A DNA stretch of 64,000 nt from Siphonodentalium dalli (lineage: Eukaryota; Mollusca; Scaphopoda; Gadilida; Siphonodentaliidae): assembly GCA_032622095.1 (NCBI GenBank), contig CP136069.1:88434958-88498957 (forward strand), written 5' to 3'. Position numbers and translations under genes: made by a program. The notes under the pieces were generated by a model. That model worked only from the letters and a program-made list of their open reading frames with translations. It was not told the origin of the DNA and searched no databases. Positions 51,213 to 63,349 of the stretch are shown here, in pieces (positions within the stretch are counted from its first letter, which is position 1; each line of letters starts with the position of its first letter).

Positions 51213-54009
51213 CTAGATGGGTCTGTCGGTGTTGTCGATTTCTAGGATGGACTTGGTCTTTTTGGTGGAGAGCAGCTGGTTTCTCAGATGGAGTTCTTGG
51301 ATGAGTGGGCTGTTGTCAATTCTGGCGAGGTTCTGGTTTCTGAGGTCGGTTAGTCGCTGTTTCATCGTAGGTATGTCTGCTGCGTCGTGGAGGGCTCGGT
51401 TTGGTGTGAAGATTGGCTGATGTAGAGCGATGCGGAGAGCTTTGTTTTGGACTTTCTGCAGGGTTTCGATCGAGCTGTTTGAGGCTGCTGCTATGATGGG
51501 TGCGCCATACTCCATTACTGGGCGGACGTATAGTTTGAAGAGGTTGATGATGGTCTGGCTGTTGGTTCCCCAGTCGGTACCTATGATACAACTTAGCAGG
51601 TTTGTTCTTTTTCTGGCTTTGTCGGCGACTTTTTTGATGTGCGTGGCGAAGGTCATTCGTTGGTCAAGGGTGATTCCTAATAGGATGGCTTGGTTGGATG
51701 GTTGGACGGTCTCGTTGTCTATCTTGATGTTGATAGTCTGTGTTGTTTTTCTCTGGTGGAATATTATGAGTTGGGTTTTTTTGGCGTTGAGTTTTATTCT
51801 CCATCTGGAGCACCATGTTGATAAGTCGTCGAGGGTCTTTTGTAATCGTTTTTGTAGGATTCTGGGGTTTTTATGTGTAGTCCAGAGTCCTAGGTCGTCG
51901 GCGAAGTGTGAGATTTCTACGTTGTTTCTTGGGTTGATGGGTATGTCATTGGCGTATATCAGGAAGAGGAGCGGGCTGAGTACTGATCCTTGTGGGGTTC
52001 CGGCGCGTAGGAAGACTGGACTGGATGTGTCGTTGTTGATGCGGACGCTGAGTTGTCGATCTTGTAGGAAAGATGATACTAGTCGTGTGTATTTGCGGGC
52101 GATAATGAGCTGGTTGAACTTGTATCTATGGCCGTCGTGCCATACGGAATCGAAGGCCTTCTCAAGATCGATGAACACTGCAGCTGTTAACCAGTTTTTG
52201 CCAAGGGATAGTCGGGCGTCTTCAGCGAGTCGAACGATGTGTCCCATGCCTTCTTTGCCTTGTCTGTAGCCACGCTACCAAGGGTTGAAGAAGTTGGAGG
52301 ATTCAAGGTGCTCTCGTAGTCGGCTGCTGATAATTCTTTCGAATAGTTTACCGGTACATTGTAGGAGGCTGATGGGTCGATAGTTGTTAGGAATGGCGCG
52401 GTCTTTGTCTGGTTTGGGTATCATAATTCCGACGGCGGTTTTCCATGCTGTTGGGAAGTATCCAATGGTCAGGCAGGCGTTGAATAGAAGGAGTAGTCTG
52501 GCGAAGAAGGCTGGAGGGGCTTGTCGTAGGATGGAGTATGTGATGCTGTCGTTGCCTGGTGCTCAGTTGCCCTTTCCCTTCTTTAGGTTAGATGCGATTT
52601 CGTCCTTGGAGGTGCTATGGGGAAGACGTCATCGTGGTCGTTGGTGGTACTTGGAAGTGGTTTTAAGAGGTCGGGGTTGTCTTTGATGTGGTTTTCTACA
52701 GTTGCTTTGAAGGCGTCGTCGTAGGCTGGGCCTTGGTGGGTGTTGTGGATTTTTTGCAGGTTGTCGGCGAAGGCTTCTGGTTTTTCTTTGTCTCCTGAGG
52801 TCAGGCTGCCATCGGTTTTTTTAGGGGTTTTTCTGTGCTGTTGTTGTTTTTTCCTGTGCCGGTAAGGGATTTGAAGGTACTCCAGAAGTTTCTGTTCATT
52901 CTTTTATCGCCGAGTTCGGTTGTCGACCGCTGCCAGGATGCTTGTTTTTTCTTTTTTGACTGCCGCTTTGACTTGTCTGTTCATGTTGTTGTAAAGATTT
53001 CGGTAGTACATGTCGTTTGGCTTTTTCTGCTGGAGTCTTCTTAGCTTGCGTTTAAGTCGGATCATTTTCAGAGTTTCGGAGGAGACTCGCCATGCTGTGG
53101 TGTTGACTTGTTGTTTCGGGCATGCTGTATCTAGGGCTGATTCGAGGGTTTGGGATAGGTGCTGGCATGTCGCGTCAATGTCGCTGGTTGATCTGATGGG
53201 TGAGTTGTCTATGCTGTTGGTGAGTTGGTGTCGGAAACTGTCCCAGTCGGCTTTATTTAGGTTGCGGCGGAGGGTTTTCGGGTGGCGGTCGGTTGAGGCA
53301 TTGCTGGATCTTATGTGTGGACGGGTATGTGGTCGCTGGAGACGTCGTCGCCAATATAGCACATGATTCCTTTAGTTGCGATGGATGGAGTGGCGATGGC
53401 TAGGTCTAGGATGTCCCATTTGTTGGTCGCCGCGTGGTGATGCGTTGGTTCGTCTATGTTGTTCAGTATGAGTAGATCAAGATCTTCGATGATGTTGAAC
53501 ATTCGGTCACCGTTTCTGTTGGTATCTTTACAACCGTAGTAGGTGTGCTTCGCGTTGTAGTCTCCGATGAAGATGCAGTGGCGATGGGTTGATGTGAAGT
53601 GTTTGAAGGAGGCATTGCTGAGGTCTGTGTTTGGCGGGTTGTATGTGGCGACGATGGCAGTTTTTGCATTGCGAATGGTGACTTCTACTGCCAGTGTTTC
53701 TTCGTCTAGGTCGTCGGTGTTGAGCATGGCGTGTTTCAGGTCTTTATGAATGTGGAGAGCGACCCCACCACCGTAGACGTTACGGTCACGGCGGGCGATT
53801 TTGTAGTTGGTGAAGCTAATTCTGCTGTTGTCGTTGAGTTTGGTTTCGTTGATGGCGATAACATCTGGTTGTTGGTCGGTGATGTACTCTTGAAGAATTT
53901 GGCGTTTTGCCGATAGTCCGTTTATGTTAACGTGAAGTAGGTGAAAAGAGGGTTTTTGTGTGTGTGTTGTGATGTGTCGAGCAAGTTGTGTGTGGGGCGT
54001 GTGGGGCAT
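51213..54009 (-). pseudogene. LINE ORF2, copy 2, several indels
   Basis: The endonuclease frame (54009-53311) is intact to SSDHIPV, then a 2-bp insertion (~53318). A 1-bp insertion near 52946, small indels near 52825 and 52607, and a TAG at 52275-52277 follow. From 52247 to 51213 the RT is uninterrupted and complete: VFIDLEKAFDSVWHDG, AGTPQGSVLSPLLFLIYAND, ISHFADDLGLWT, LLGITLDQRMTF and a C-terminal MEYGAPI region. Long frames on the opposite strand (for example 51430-52269) are shadows. Confidence 0.88.
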
Positions 54010-54097
54010 GTTGTTGTAGTCTGTTTGGTCGTGTCAGTCATTGTAGGTGTTGCAATCGGCTTGTGTGTTTGGGCGTGTCAGCGTTGGCTGTGTTGTT

Positions 54098-55609
54098 TTA
54101 ACGTCTGTGTGTGAACTGTTGGATGGTTTCTTTTGTGAGTTCAGTTTTGTATATGGTGTTGACAGCATGTTCGACGTATTGACACACGCTGGCTTTGGTA
54201 TTTCGTGGATCTCTTTGTTTGTCAGATAGGGCGCTGACAATGGTCGATGTTATTACAGCTGCAAGCTTTAGGGATTCAGTGATGTCGGCGGGTTTGCTTG
54301 TGGCGGCTGCGTATGTGAGTTTTTGTGTTTCTTTTGATGTCACTTCAGTTTTGAAAACTGTGCATCCCTTGTATGCTGAGTGGTGATCACTGTCGCAGTT
54401 CGCGCATCTTTTGATGTTACTGATGCAGTGCTGGTGCTTGTGGTTTCCTGCGCAATTTTTGCAGATTATGTCGTTGCTTTTGCAGAATTCGGCCGTGTGG
54501 TTGAACTTTTGGCATTTGTAGCACTGGGTTACGTGTGGTCGTTCTTTGTATTCGATTACTTTGTATTTGTTTAAGTTGGAGCCTAGTCTGACGCCGTTCA
54601 TTATAAGTTGCTTAGCTTCTCTGTCGTCGCAGGTGATTTTCACTTTCCATGTTGGTTGGTCGTCATGGGAGCTCTTTAGTCTTTGTACAGTGTATTTGTC
54701 GCCAATGTCTTGTTTAATGTCGTCATCTGTGACAGATGGAGGTATGCCACATATAACGGCTTTATGAGTCGTTGGTGTGCTCTGGCGACGGCTTCCGTTG
54801 GTTAGACGGAACGTAATGTTGTTGTCTTTGAAAGCTGTGAGATCTTTTGCTTTTGTCAGTAGATATTGCTTTGTTTCATCATTCTGGGGATATATTAGCA
54901 GAGTGCCGGCTCTGGTTGTTGATGTCAGGATGGGATATTTTGTCGTGATTGTTCTATGGAGGTAATGTGGACTCTGCTTCATCTCGCTGGTAAGGTTTTC
55001 GACTATTATGATGTCTCTTCGCTTGGTTGGTTTGTTGCTGGAGTGGTTGGTCGCTTGTCGTTCGGGTTCTTTTGTCGGGCTAGGCTGTTTGTGCATTCTG
55101 ATCTTTTTGGCTGGCGTGCTGATAGGGCTGATAGGGTCTGGGATCATCATGCTGGCTTTTCGTCTTCTTTTGTTTTTGAATACGGTGGCGAATTCTTCGT
55201 CGGATATGTCTTCTTCGGCGTCTGTCATTACAACTTCGATGTTTTCTTCGTGGGCGGTTTCATTTTTTTCTGACGGTACGGAGGTTGTTGCTGGAGTTGA
55301 TGGAGTCGGTAATTTTGCGGCGAAGTCTGGAACTGGAGTCGATGTGGCTGGAGTAGTGATGTTCTTTTCGGTCTTCTTTTTGTTCTTTTTGTCTCGTTTG
55401 TTGGAAGATTTGTCTGATGTTTGCGGTTTTTCTGGTAGGCGCTCGACCATTATTGCGAGATGGGCTTGGCACCCAGCAAGTTGTTTTTCTAGACCGGCTA
55501 ACCGTTCCCTCAGGAATTTGTTGTCTTATCTTAGAGATTCAATAAATGTTTTATCCGAATCGGCGCCCTGAGAAGGGCACTGCGAAGCTGATATAAGTTT
55601 ATTGGCCAT
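54098..55609 (-). pseudogene. LINE ORF1, copy 2, one internal stop
   Basis: Starts at the ATG complement 55607-55609 (MANKLISASQCPSQGADS). A TAA at 55526-55528 interrupts after ~27 codons; the remaining 450+ codons are open. All three knuckles are complete: CYKCQKFNHTAEFC, CKNCAGNHKHQHC and CANCDSDHHSAYKGC. The proline/threonine-rich linker is shorter than in copy 1. Confidence 0.85.
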
Positions 55610-55790
55610 GTCTAGCGTTTAGCAAATTGTGAGTTTACTCTTTGAATTTAGCAATTTTATAAAAAGTTTACTCTTCAAAGTAAGCAATTTACTCTTGAAG
55701 TAAGCAATGTTATAATTTTAAGATTGTCCTGAGAGTGCTGCTGACTCGATGAGATTGTCCTGTGAGTGCTGCTGACTCGACTGATCCTTT

Positions 55791-55990
55791 TGTGGAATGT
55801 CTGTTTGAAAATGTAGTGTAATGTCGTCAGCATATTGGTTTATTTTATATTGTAATACGACCTTGCCTAAATCTACATACGAGGCTCGTCCCGATTGGTC
55901 GGTATCCTGTATTCCCATGGAGACACGACCGTCGTTTTGTGGTACAATTCTAGATATTCTGAATTGTATCACACACAAAATGTGGTACAA
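55791..55990 (-). pseudogene. Short LINE RT fragment around motif C
   Basis: Minus strand: RVSMGI..., then VVLQYKINQYADDITLHF. YADD with its flanking hydrophobics is RT motif C. It belongs to a different LINE from copy 2 and is cut at 55790 where copy 2 begins. Confidence 0.65.
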
Positions 55991-56570
55991 TCAGTGAAAT
56001 ACTGCAACGCCTCAAACATACAGAAGTCAAACCACACGGGCATTGGTCAATGTCATTCTATAAACCGAAGAAAGAGACATATAATGAGTACCTAATGTAA
56101 TAGTTATTATAATAACGTGTGTAATTGTATGGGGAGAGGGGCTTTTTAAGTTGTATAACTTGTGCCCCAATCCCAATTGTACATAAACGATACAATAAAA
56201 TATGTTTAAACTAAACCTACTGTAATATACTGAATTTTGTTTAAGATAGAACAAAAATAAGTCTTAACTGAAATTGTTTTGCCAAAACGGCAATGAAAAG
56301 GGGTCGCCGTTCAATGGTGACGTCATGTTTGACTTTACAGTTCTAAGAGAAGAACTGTTTGGTGGAAAATCACACCACGCAGAGCTAGAAACTGGGCTAT
56401 TATATAGCAGGTTGAACATAGAGCGCGTCGTCCTACAATCAGTTTCTTTGTGGTCAAATTCTACAATACACGCCGATGCGCAGTGTATTATTTCTGAATT
56501 CCGTCTTGCCTAGGGTTACACCAGATATTTTTGTGTTTTGTCATTGAAGCAAATATTTATGCGCAGATTA
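55991..56570. other. No recognised feature
   Basis: No coding or repeat relationship was established in this AT-rich interval. Confidence 0.4.
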
Positions 56571-56574
56571 AAAA

Positions 56575-56725
56575 AATATATAAGGCGAGAGGGGATCTCC
56601 CTGCCAACAGCAACGCGATGGATTAAAGAAACTTGAGATGCAACCGTTAACCAGTACAGCTGATTGTATGTTATTATAGAAGGCTTTCACCCATCTATAC
56701 ACCCATATAGTATAACATCGAGTAA
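56575..56725 (-). pseudogene. Short LINE RT fragment around motif B
   Basis: Minus strand: WVKAFYNNIQSAVLVNGCIS and CCWQGDPLSPYIFF. 'G..(R)QGDPLSPYLF' is RT motif B as in L1/Tx1-like elements. About 50 codons remain. Confidence 0.65.
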
Positions 56726-57109
56726 AATAACAAATACACAGGGAGGAGTATATGCACAATCTGAAATAAGAGATAAACACATTAACCTGAATAAAATTGG
56801 CACGCTCGTTTTGATGTTGTGTAATTTTATAATTGTATGTAGAAATGTGATGTTCTGAAGTTTAAAACTGATTTAGGAATACACCAACTAAAGATAAATA
56901 CCAAATAACTATGAACACTCAATTAACTAAAAAAAACACTTCTTAATCTTTAACTCCATTTTATATAAGATTACGAGGAAAAATTAACTGACTCCCCTAT
57001 TTCTAAGCAATAATCATGATCCATGATCCAATGATTAATTAAAATAACATATTTCCAATAATAACTTACTTAACATTATCCAAAATATAAAAAGCACATA
57101 AAAGCACTT
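56726..57109. other. No recognised feature
   Basis: AT-rich DNA; a 64-codon frame here has no recognisable motif. Confidence 0.4.
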
Positions 57110-58905
57110 CATTTGTGGCCCTTAATTGCATAAGCTTGAATGCTAACTGGGATAACTTTAGAGAATTGTTATGTGATATACAAAATGATAATAACACTTT
57201 AGACGTAATCGCACTTTCCCAGATCTTCAGGATAAAATAATTATATATTTTACCCGGTTACCAACCATTAGAATGTTCAACACGTCCGGATAACGACGAT
57301 GGAAGTGTTGAGATTGGGCTATTCATAAAATTGCCCTAACATTCCAGCATAAACCTGACTTATCGGTATTTATACAACACATAATCGAAACGATAATTGT
57401 TGAAATAAACCCCAATCAAAGAAATTCATATATTATAGGGTATTACATACCTAATACAACTCCTATGGCAGATATTGATGTTTTCGTATCCCATATTGAT
57501 AGCATAATAGAAAAACTTAATGATTATTTAATTGGATATTTCAATATAGATTTACTGAACTCAGAAAATCATTCAAAAACAACGAATTTATAGACAACAT
57601 ATTTGAACGGGGCTATCTCCCCGTGATCACAAAGCCAACCGAGTCACTGATTTCTCAGCTACCCTGATTGATCATATACATACAAACTCAAAACGGACAG
57701 TCGACTGCTGAATTATATTATCACATGTTTATGACCAGTTTGCAACCTTTTACATTGAACATGAATTTACTCAAAATGATATTAACATGCACACAGCGAC
57801 AACCATTAGACCCCATTTGGGTGATCAATGAAAAAACACGACCAAATTCAAATACATCTTGAGCCGTCTATCATTTGATTCTGTTTTTATTTGATCGTCA
57901 GCAGAACTAGCCTACAATAACTTTAAAGAACAATATTTTGCCGCATATGAACAAGCGTTTCCCACTTAGATACCCCGAACAAAGGACAAAATATATCAAA
58001 AGAGAACATTGGATGACCAACGACGTATTGCAATCTTCCCTGAATAAAAACAAACTATTCACAAAAAACGTTCTCATCCAACTACAGAAAATGCAGATAA
58101 ATACAAAACTTTTTGCAGAATATTAAATCAAGTCCAAATGAAGAGTAAAAACGATTACTACAAATCAAAACTTGGCGAAAGCACGAATAACATGAGGCGA
58201 ATATGGGCTATTTAAAAGAGGCTCTTAAAGTATCATCATCTCCACATAATCTTCCTAAAAATGTCAAAACATATTCCGAGTCAGCTGAAATTCCAAAATC
58301 GTTTAACGAATACTTCGCTTAGGTTAAAAAAAACTGCTGATAAGGTAGAAACAATTCACAACATTCAACCCATTGACATATGTCAGAAAAGAACCAAAAA
58401 AATGTCTTCCTCTCCGAAATATCAACAACTGAAATTTTTCAACATGAGCTAAATGTTCCCCAAAAAAAAAGCTGTGTAGATTTGTCAAATATATCAATGA
58501 AGATCATGAAAATGATTATCATCGAAACTGTTTTCGCACTAACACACATAATACATTATCATTCGAACCAGGAATAGTGCCCACGAAAATGAAAATGTCT
58601 AGAGTTGTTCACATACACAAAAATAGTACACGTGAAAATGTTGAAACCTACAGACCAATCAGTATTTTGCCCGCTTTTTCAAAAATCCTGGAAAAACTTA
58701 TGCATCGATTAAATTCTTTCCTAACAAAATTTGATATACTACATAACAAACAATTCGGTTTCAGAGAAAACCACACGACAACGCATCCCTTACTACATAT
58801 GTTACACCATATTGCTGAAAACAACAACAAAAAGACTCAACTGTAGCAATTTTTATCAACCTGTCGAAAGCGTTCGACACGAATAGCCAGAAGATACTGC
58901 TTCAA
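57110..58905 (+). pseudogene. Decayed LINE ORF2: endonuclease and start of RT
   Basis: In shifting plus-strand frames: NANWDNFRELLCDIQNDNN, TLDVIALSQIF (catalytic Glu replaced by Gln), LPGYQPLECSTRPDNDDG, FNIDLLN (the D/N block), then after a linker VETYRPISILPAFSKILEKL, NKQFGFRENHTTTHPLL and AIFINLSKAFDT (motif A, with the first Asp changed to Asn). More than five stops or frameshifts. CR1/L2-like in style. Coding similarity stops near 58905, where another repeat is inserted. Confidence 0.8.
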
Positions 58906-58919
58906 AACACTTGACCATT

Positions 58920-59580
58920 ATAGTGCAGCGGCCAAATCGAAAAAGAGCTCTAGTTTTCGAGATACCCCTACCCACGGTAGAACAAGTTAAAACCAACTTT
59001 TTTTAAAGGAGAAATATATACTGTTGACGAAAATGATAGTGAAAAATAACGGAATTGGTGGTGGCTATTGTCAAATCGACGATGAGCGATACCCACCAGT
59101 GACTTTTTCCAGAAATTAACGATTTTGGTAAAGCGAGCCATGTGGCTATGTCCTAACCTATTTGCCAATATTGTTGAGGTTAAAATTACTATATCATACC
59201 ATGCCTCTAACTGATATGAAAAAAGTGTTGGTTAATTTAGATTTTCCTGCCATTTGGAGCCGAAACATTTATTTTTTGTTGAAAAATCGCACTTTTTCAC
59301 CAAAATATTATTTTTCAAACATTATCATTCAAATGGATATTGCTATAATGCCGAAATATTTAATCCTTATGGTGAAGCAGTTATCTGCCAAGCATATGCA
59401 GAGAGAAGTTAACAGAAAATTTGAACGTTTTGCGAAATAATGGATTTTAGCTACACCTCCCCCAAACACGTTTTTGGTCGAAAAATTACATATTTTACCA
59501 ACTTTACCAAATGTCCCAATTGATCATAATGGGACCCAACATAATTCGTTTGCTGAAAATTGAGCCCGGGGACATTGCTT
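58920..59580 (-). repeat. Repeat family shared with 63.1-64.0 kb, inverted
   Basis: The reverse complement contains 'aaaacgtgtttgggggaggt', 'gtagctaaaatcca' and 'catatgcttggcagataact', matching 63910-63995 in order. It separates the N- and C-terminal parts of the decayed LINE and so was probably inserted in it. Confidence 0.7.
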
Positions 59581-59990
59581 AAGTGATTAAAGACGTGTTC
59601 GGGCTTCCAGACCCCAAATTACAACAACAACAACCAATTTTATTTGCAATTACATACAGTAAGTGTCGCATATCACAAGTACTCCATTCTCGCTTAAGAT
59701 TGAAATGCAGTAGTTTGAACTATGACCTATTGAGTAATCACATTAAAACGTCCCCTCTCTGTCGTTGTGGCAAAATAGAAACAGCATATCATTAATTATA
59801 GGAATGTCCTGAATATAGTGGTCCTAGGACTGAACTTCTATGCGCCATACTGAATGTCATTTTATCAGAAATACTCTTTTGTGTGGAACACAGCAACTCA
59901 GTCATCGCGAAAATATTAAAATAGTTGACGGGGTTCAAACATTTATCTCGAAAACAAAGCGATTTCCACAACGCTGTCATTTGTTAAAAC
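59581..59990 (+). pseudogene. LINE ORF2 C-terminus
   Basis: FGLPDPKLQQQQP, LHSRLRLKCSSLNYDLLSNH and LCRCGKIETAYHY-type module followed by ECPEYSGPRTELL. 'LC.CG..ETA.H.L.ECP' is a LINE ORF2 zinc-like tail. It plausibly belongs to the same element as 57110-58905. Confidence 0.75.
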
Positions 59991-60079
59991 TTCGTGAAAA
60001 GCATTGAAACCCTGCTGAGCGCGAAATTTACCCCCACCAGATCGTCTGTAATCTCACGGCGACGGACGTATCAATGACG

Positions 60080-60165
60080 CAAACAACATTATCTGTGTAT
60101 CATTGTGTCCAATCAGCTCCAACGAAACTATGTGTATATCATTGTATCCAATCAGCTCCAACTGG
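60080..60165 (+). repeat. Two copies of a ~46-bp repeat
   Basis: 'tgtgt.tatcattgt.tccaatcagctccaac' occurs at ~60093 and ~60139. Confidence 0.75.
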
Positions 60166-60339
60166 ATTACATCCTAACTTTCCCCATACAGTCTCTCTCT
60201 CTCCCAGATACATTGTTTACCTCCTGATAGAACTACCCTATGTCCACAGACTCAGTTAAAACTGGGAGCATGTCCATCGAGTTCGTGGTGTTTTCATGAC
60301 TTAAAATAGTGTAATTGTCACATAAACAGTTAAAGTTGA

Positions 60340-63110
60340 ATTTTTGTTATTTGCCAGCCGCTTTTTGTAAAGTGTCACATGCTGTCGGAAACCAATACAA
60401 CCTTATATATCGTATAAACTGGGACCATGTCCCTCGAGTTGGTGGTGTTTTCATGATTTAAAATAGCGTATGTGTCACATAAACAGTTAAAATTGCATTT
60501 TTGTTATTTGCCAGCCGCTTTTTGTAAAGTGTCACATGCTGTCGGAAACCAATACAGCCTTATATATTGCATAGTTTCGGCCACAATATATGTTGATATT
60601 GAAATCATAATCCCTTCAGTACATGATGTGTTCAAGACTTCAAATAGGGTAGGGATACATAAAGCAGTGAACATTTGCCAGCCACTTGTTGTGGAGTGCC
60701 ACATGGTGCAGATTTTCGGGAACCAACACATATGTATATCCTGATAAAAACTAACCTTTTGTCAAGCCCTCAGTTAATAATGAGGTCATATCATTTCACC
60801 ATGTGGTGTCTTCCAAGACTTCAAATAAAGTAGGGGTCCTCAAATTTTGCCTTTCTTATTTTCCAGCCACTTTTCGTTAAGTGCTCATGCTTTCTGAACC
60901 CAATCCATCTATTTACAATAAGTACATACGTCCTTGTACAACTAACTCCCCATTGTCCACACACTCAGTCAATGATGATATCGTTCCAGTTCGTGGTGTG
61001 TTCTAGTCTTCAAAGTGGGAAGGGGGTAATGCAAACATTGAAAAATCGCATTATTTATTGTCCAGTCGCTTTTTGTAAAGTGTCCCCGACTGTCGGGTTC
61101 CAACCCATCTTTAACAATTGTGTATTTCTTGATCGTCGTTTGACATTGAGGGCACATCCATTCAGTTCGTGGTAGGTTCAATGGTTTACATGGGCTAGGG
61201 GTCCCTTAAAATTCGCCTTCATCGTTTGTCATCTGCTTTGTGTAAGGTGCCACGGTGTTCTCGCGAACGGTGGGCTCGGGAGAGCATTGCATCTTTTCTG
61301 ACAGAACAGCCATTCGGCCACAATTTCGGGTGATATTGATAGCATATGCCTTGAGCTAGTGGTGTGTTCAAGTCTTCAAATAGGGATTGGAGTCCCCTGA
61401 GACAGTGAAATTTAGCCCTTTCGTTTGCCGACCGCTTTCGAGAAACATCTCATCCATAACAGATTCGTATTTCCAGATAATACTCCCATTTGTCCACAAC
61501 TTCAGTTAACATTGAGAGCATATCATTTGTTTAAGACTTCAAGTGGGATAGTGGGGTCCTCAAAACATAGAAATTCGCCTTTCGTGTTTACCACTGAGCC
61601 GCTTTTTGTAAAGTGTTCCAGGATATCGGGGGAACCAAATCACCCATATCAATTAATAATTCCATGATAGCAATACCTTTCGGTCACACACTAAGTTAAG
61701 TATGAGAGAATATAACGTCAGTTCATGCTGTGATCAAGATATTAAATGGGTTAATGGGGTCCCCAAACAGTGAATATTCGCCTTTCTCTTTCACCAACAG
61801 CTTTTTGTAAAGTGACCCAGACATTCAAGACCCTGATATACTATACTCTTGATATAGCGTCCATTTCTCTACACACTCAGTTAATATTGGGAGCATATCC
61901 TTTCGGTTCATTGTGTGTTCAAGACTTCAAATGGGGTAGTGTGGCCTCAAACAAAAAAATCACGTTTCGTATTTGCCAGCCGCCTTTTGTAAAGTGCTCC
62001 AGGATTTCGGGAAACAAACCACCCATACAAATTGTACATAATACATGACAGCGCCACCTTTCGTTCACACACTCAGTTAATATTGAGAGAATATTGATTC
62101 GGCTCAATGTGTGCTAAAGAGTTTAGAAGGGTTATGGGTACCCAGAACAGTGAGAATTCGCCTTTCTCTTTGCTAGCCACTTTTTGTAAAGTGTCCCAGA
62201 CATTTGGAAACCAACCCACCCACTGAAGATGTATATTTCCTGAATTACCTACCATTTGTTGAGAACATATCCATCCATTGGTGTGTTTAAGACTTTAAAT
62301 GGGGTAGGGTGCTCAAAGAAAATATTCAGCTTTGACATTTGCCAGCCGCCTTTTGTAAAGTACCCTAGGATTTTGGGAACTAAACTACCCATATAAATTG
62401 TATATTCCCTTATAGCACTACCTTTCGTTCACACTGTGAGTTAATAATAAAAAGCATATATATTCGGGGCATGGTGTGTTCAAGAGTTTAAATGGGCTTA
62501 TAAATGGGTCCCACAAAACAAAAAATATTCGCCTTTGGAGTTTGCCATCCGATTTTTGTAAAGTGCTAAACGCTTTCGGGAACCAACCAACCCATCCATC
62601 AATATTATGTATGTCCCGACATTACTATACATTGCCCAGATCCTCAGTCAATATTTACAGCAACCATTTCAGTTCGTGGTTTGTTCAACTTTAACACTCC
62701 AATTGTGTAGGGGGGTCCTCAAAACATAGCAAATTCGTCTTTCTTATTTATCAGCCACTTTGTGTAAAGCGACACATGCATAACCCACCCATACAAATTA
62801 TGTATTCTCTGATAGTACTACATTCCAATCACACTCTCATTTAATATAGAGAGCATATAGCTTCATTTCGTACTGTGATCAAGTCTTTAAATCGTGTAGA
62901 GTGTTCTCGAAAAAATTGAAAATTCGCCCTTCATATTTGCCACGCAGCCTCGTTTTGTAAAGTGCCACACTATTTCTGGAACAAACCCATTCATAAACAT
63001 TGTGTATTTCCTTATGTAACTGTCCTTTGTAGTTACATGATTCTTCATATTGAGATCATATTCTTTCAGTTCGTGGTGTGTTCAAGACTTCTAATAGGGC
63101 AGGGGGGCTC
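60340..63110 (+). repeat. Diverged satellite, ~15 units of 160-206 bp
   Basis: The landmark 'gccagccgctttttgtaaagtg' and variants recurs near 60352, 60512, 60673, 60862, 61059, 61227, 61424, 61594, 61794, 61974, 62170, 62340, 62544, 62750 and 62940. Other conserved parts are 'gttc(g/a)tggtgtgttcaagactt' and 'cccatacaaattgtatattt'. The first two units are close to identical, the rest diverged. No coding potential. Confidence 0.85.
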
Positions 63111-63349
63111 AAAACATAGAACATATTTGAACTAACGCTTCCACCTTGGTCAAACTAGTTTATGAGATATAAAATACAATATCCATTGTTTCTATAATTT
63201 GGTCGATTTAGAGGGACTCTAAAAATCACCATGGAAGCAACAATGATTTTGTTCTGTATGATTATGTTAGTCTATATTATGTGTCGTTTAGAATAAATAC
63301 TTTAGTTCCTCAAAGTCGATATGTGTTAATATAAAATTACATGTTATAA

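Larger units (their letters stand above)
50840..55790 (-). mobile_element. Jockey-like LINE, copy 2 (inverted relative to copy 1)
   Basis: Same plan as copy 1, including the double CGAGTCAGCAGCACTC in the 5' UTR (55725-55780) and the 3' hairpin ccggccgcaggccgg-type at ~50858. It has independent mutations, so the two copies complement each other when deciding which residues are original. It is inserted next to a fragment of another LINE (55791-55990). Confidence 0.85.

Noticed and set aside
51430-52269. 279-codon open frame on the plus strand
   Set aside because: Exact antisense of the LINE copy 2 RT domain; the RT on the minus strand has all catalytic motifs.
60340-63110. CRISPR-like array (regular repeat and spacer)
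   Set aside because: Units are diverged, 160-206 bp, with homologous spacers; the context is eukaryotic satellite DNA.
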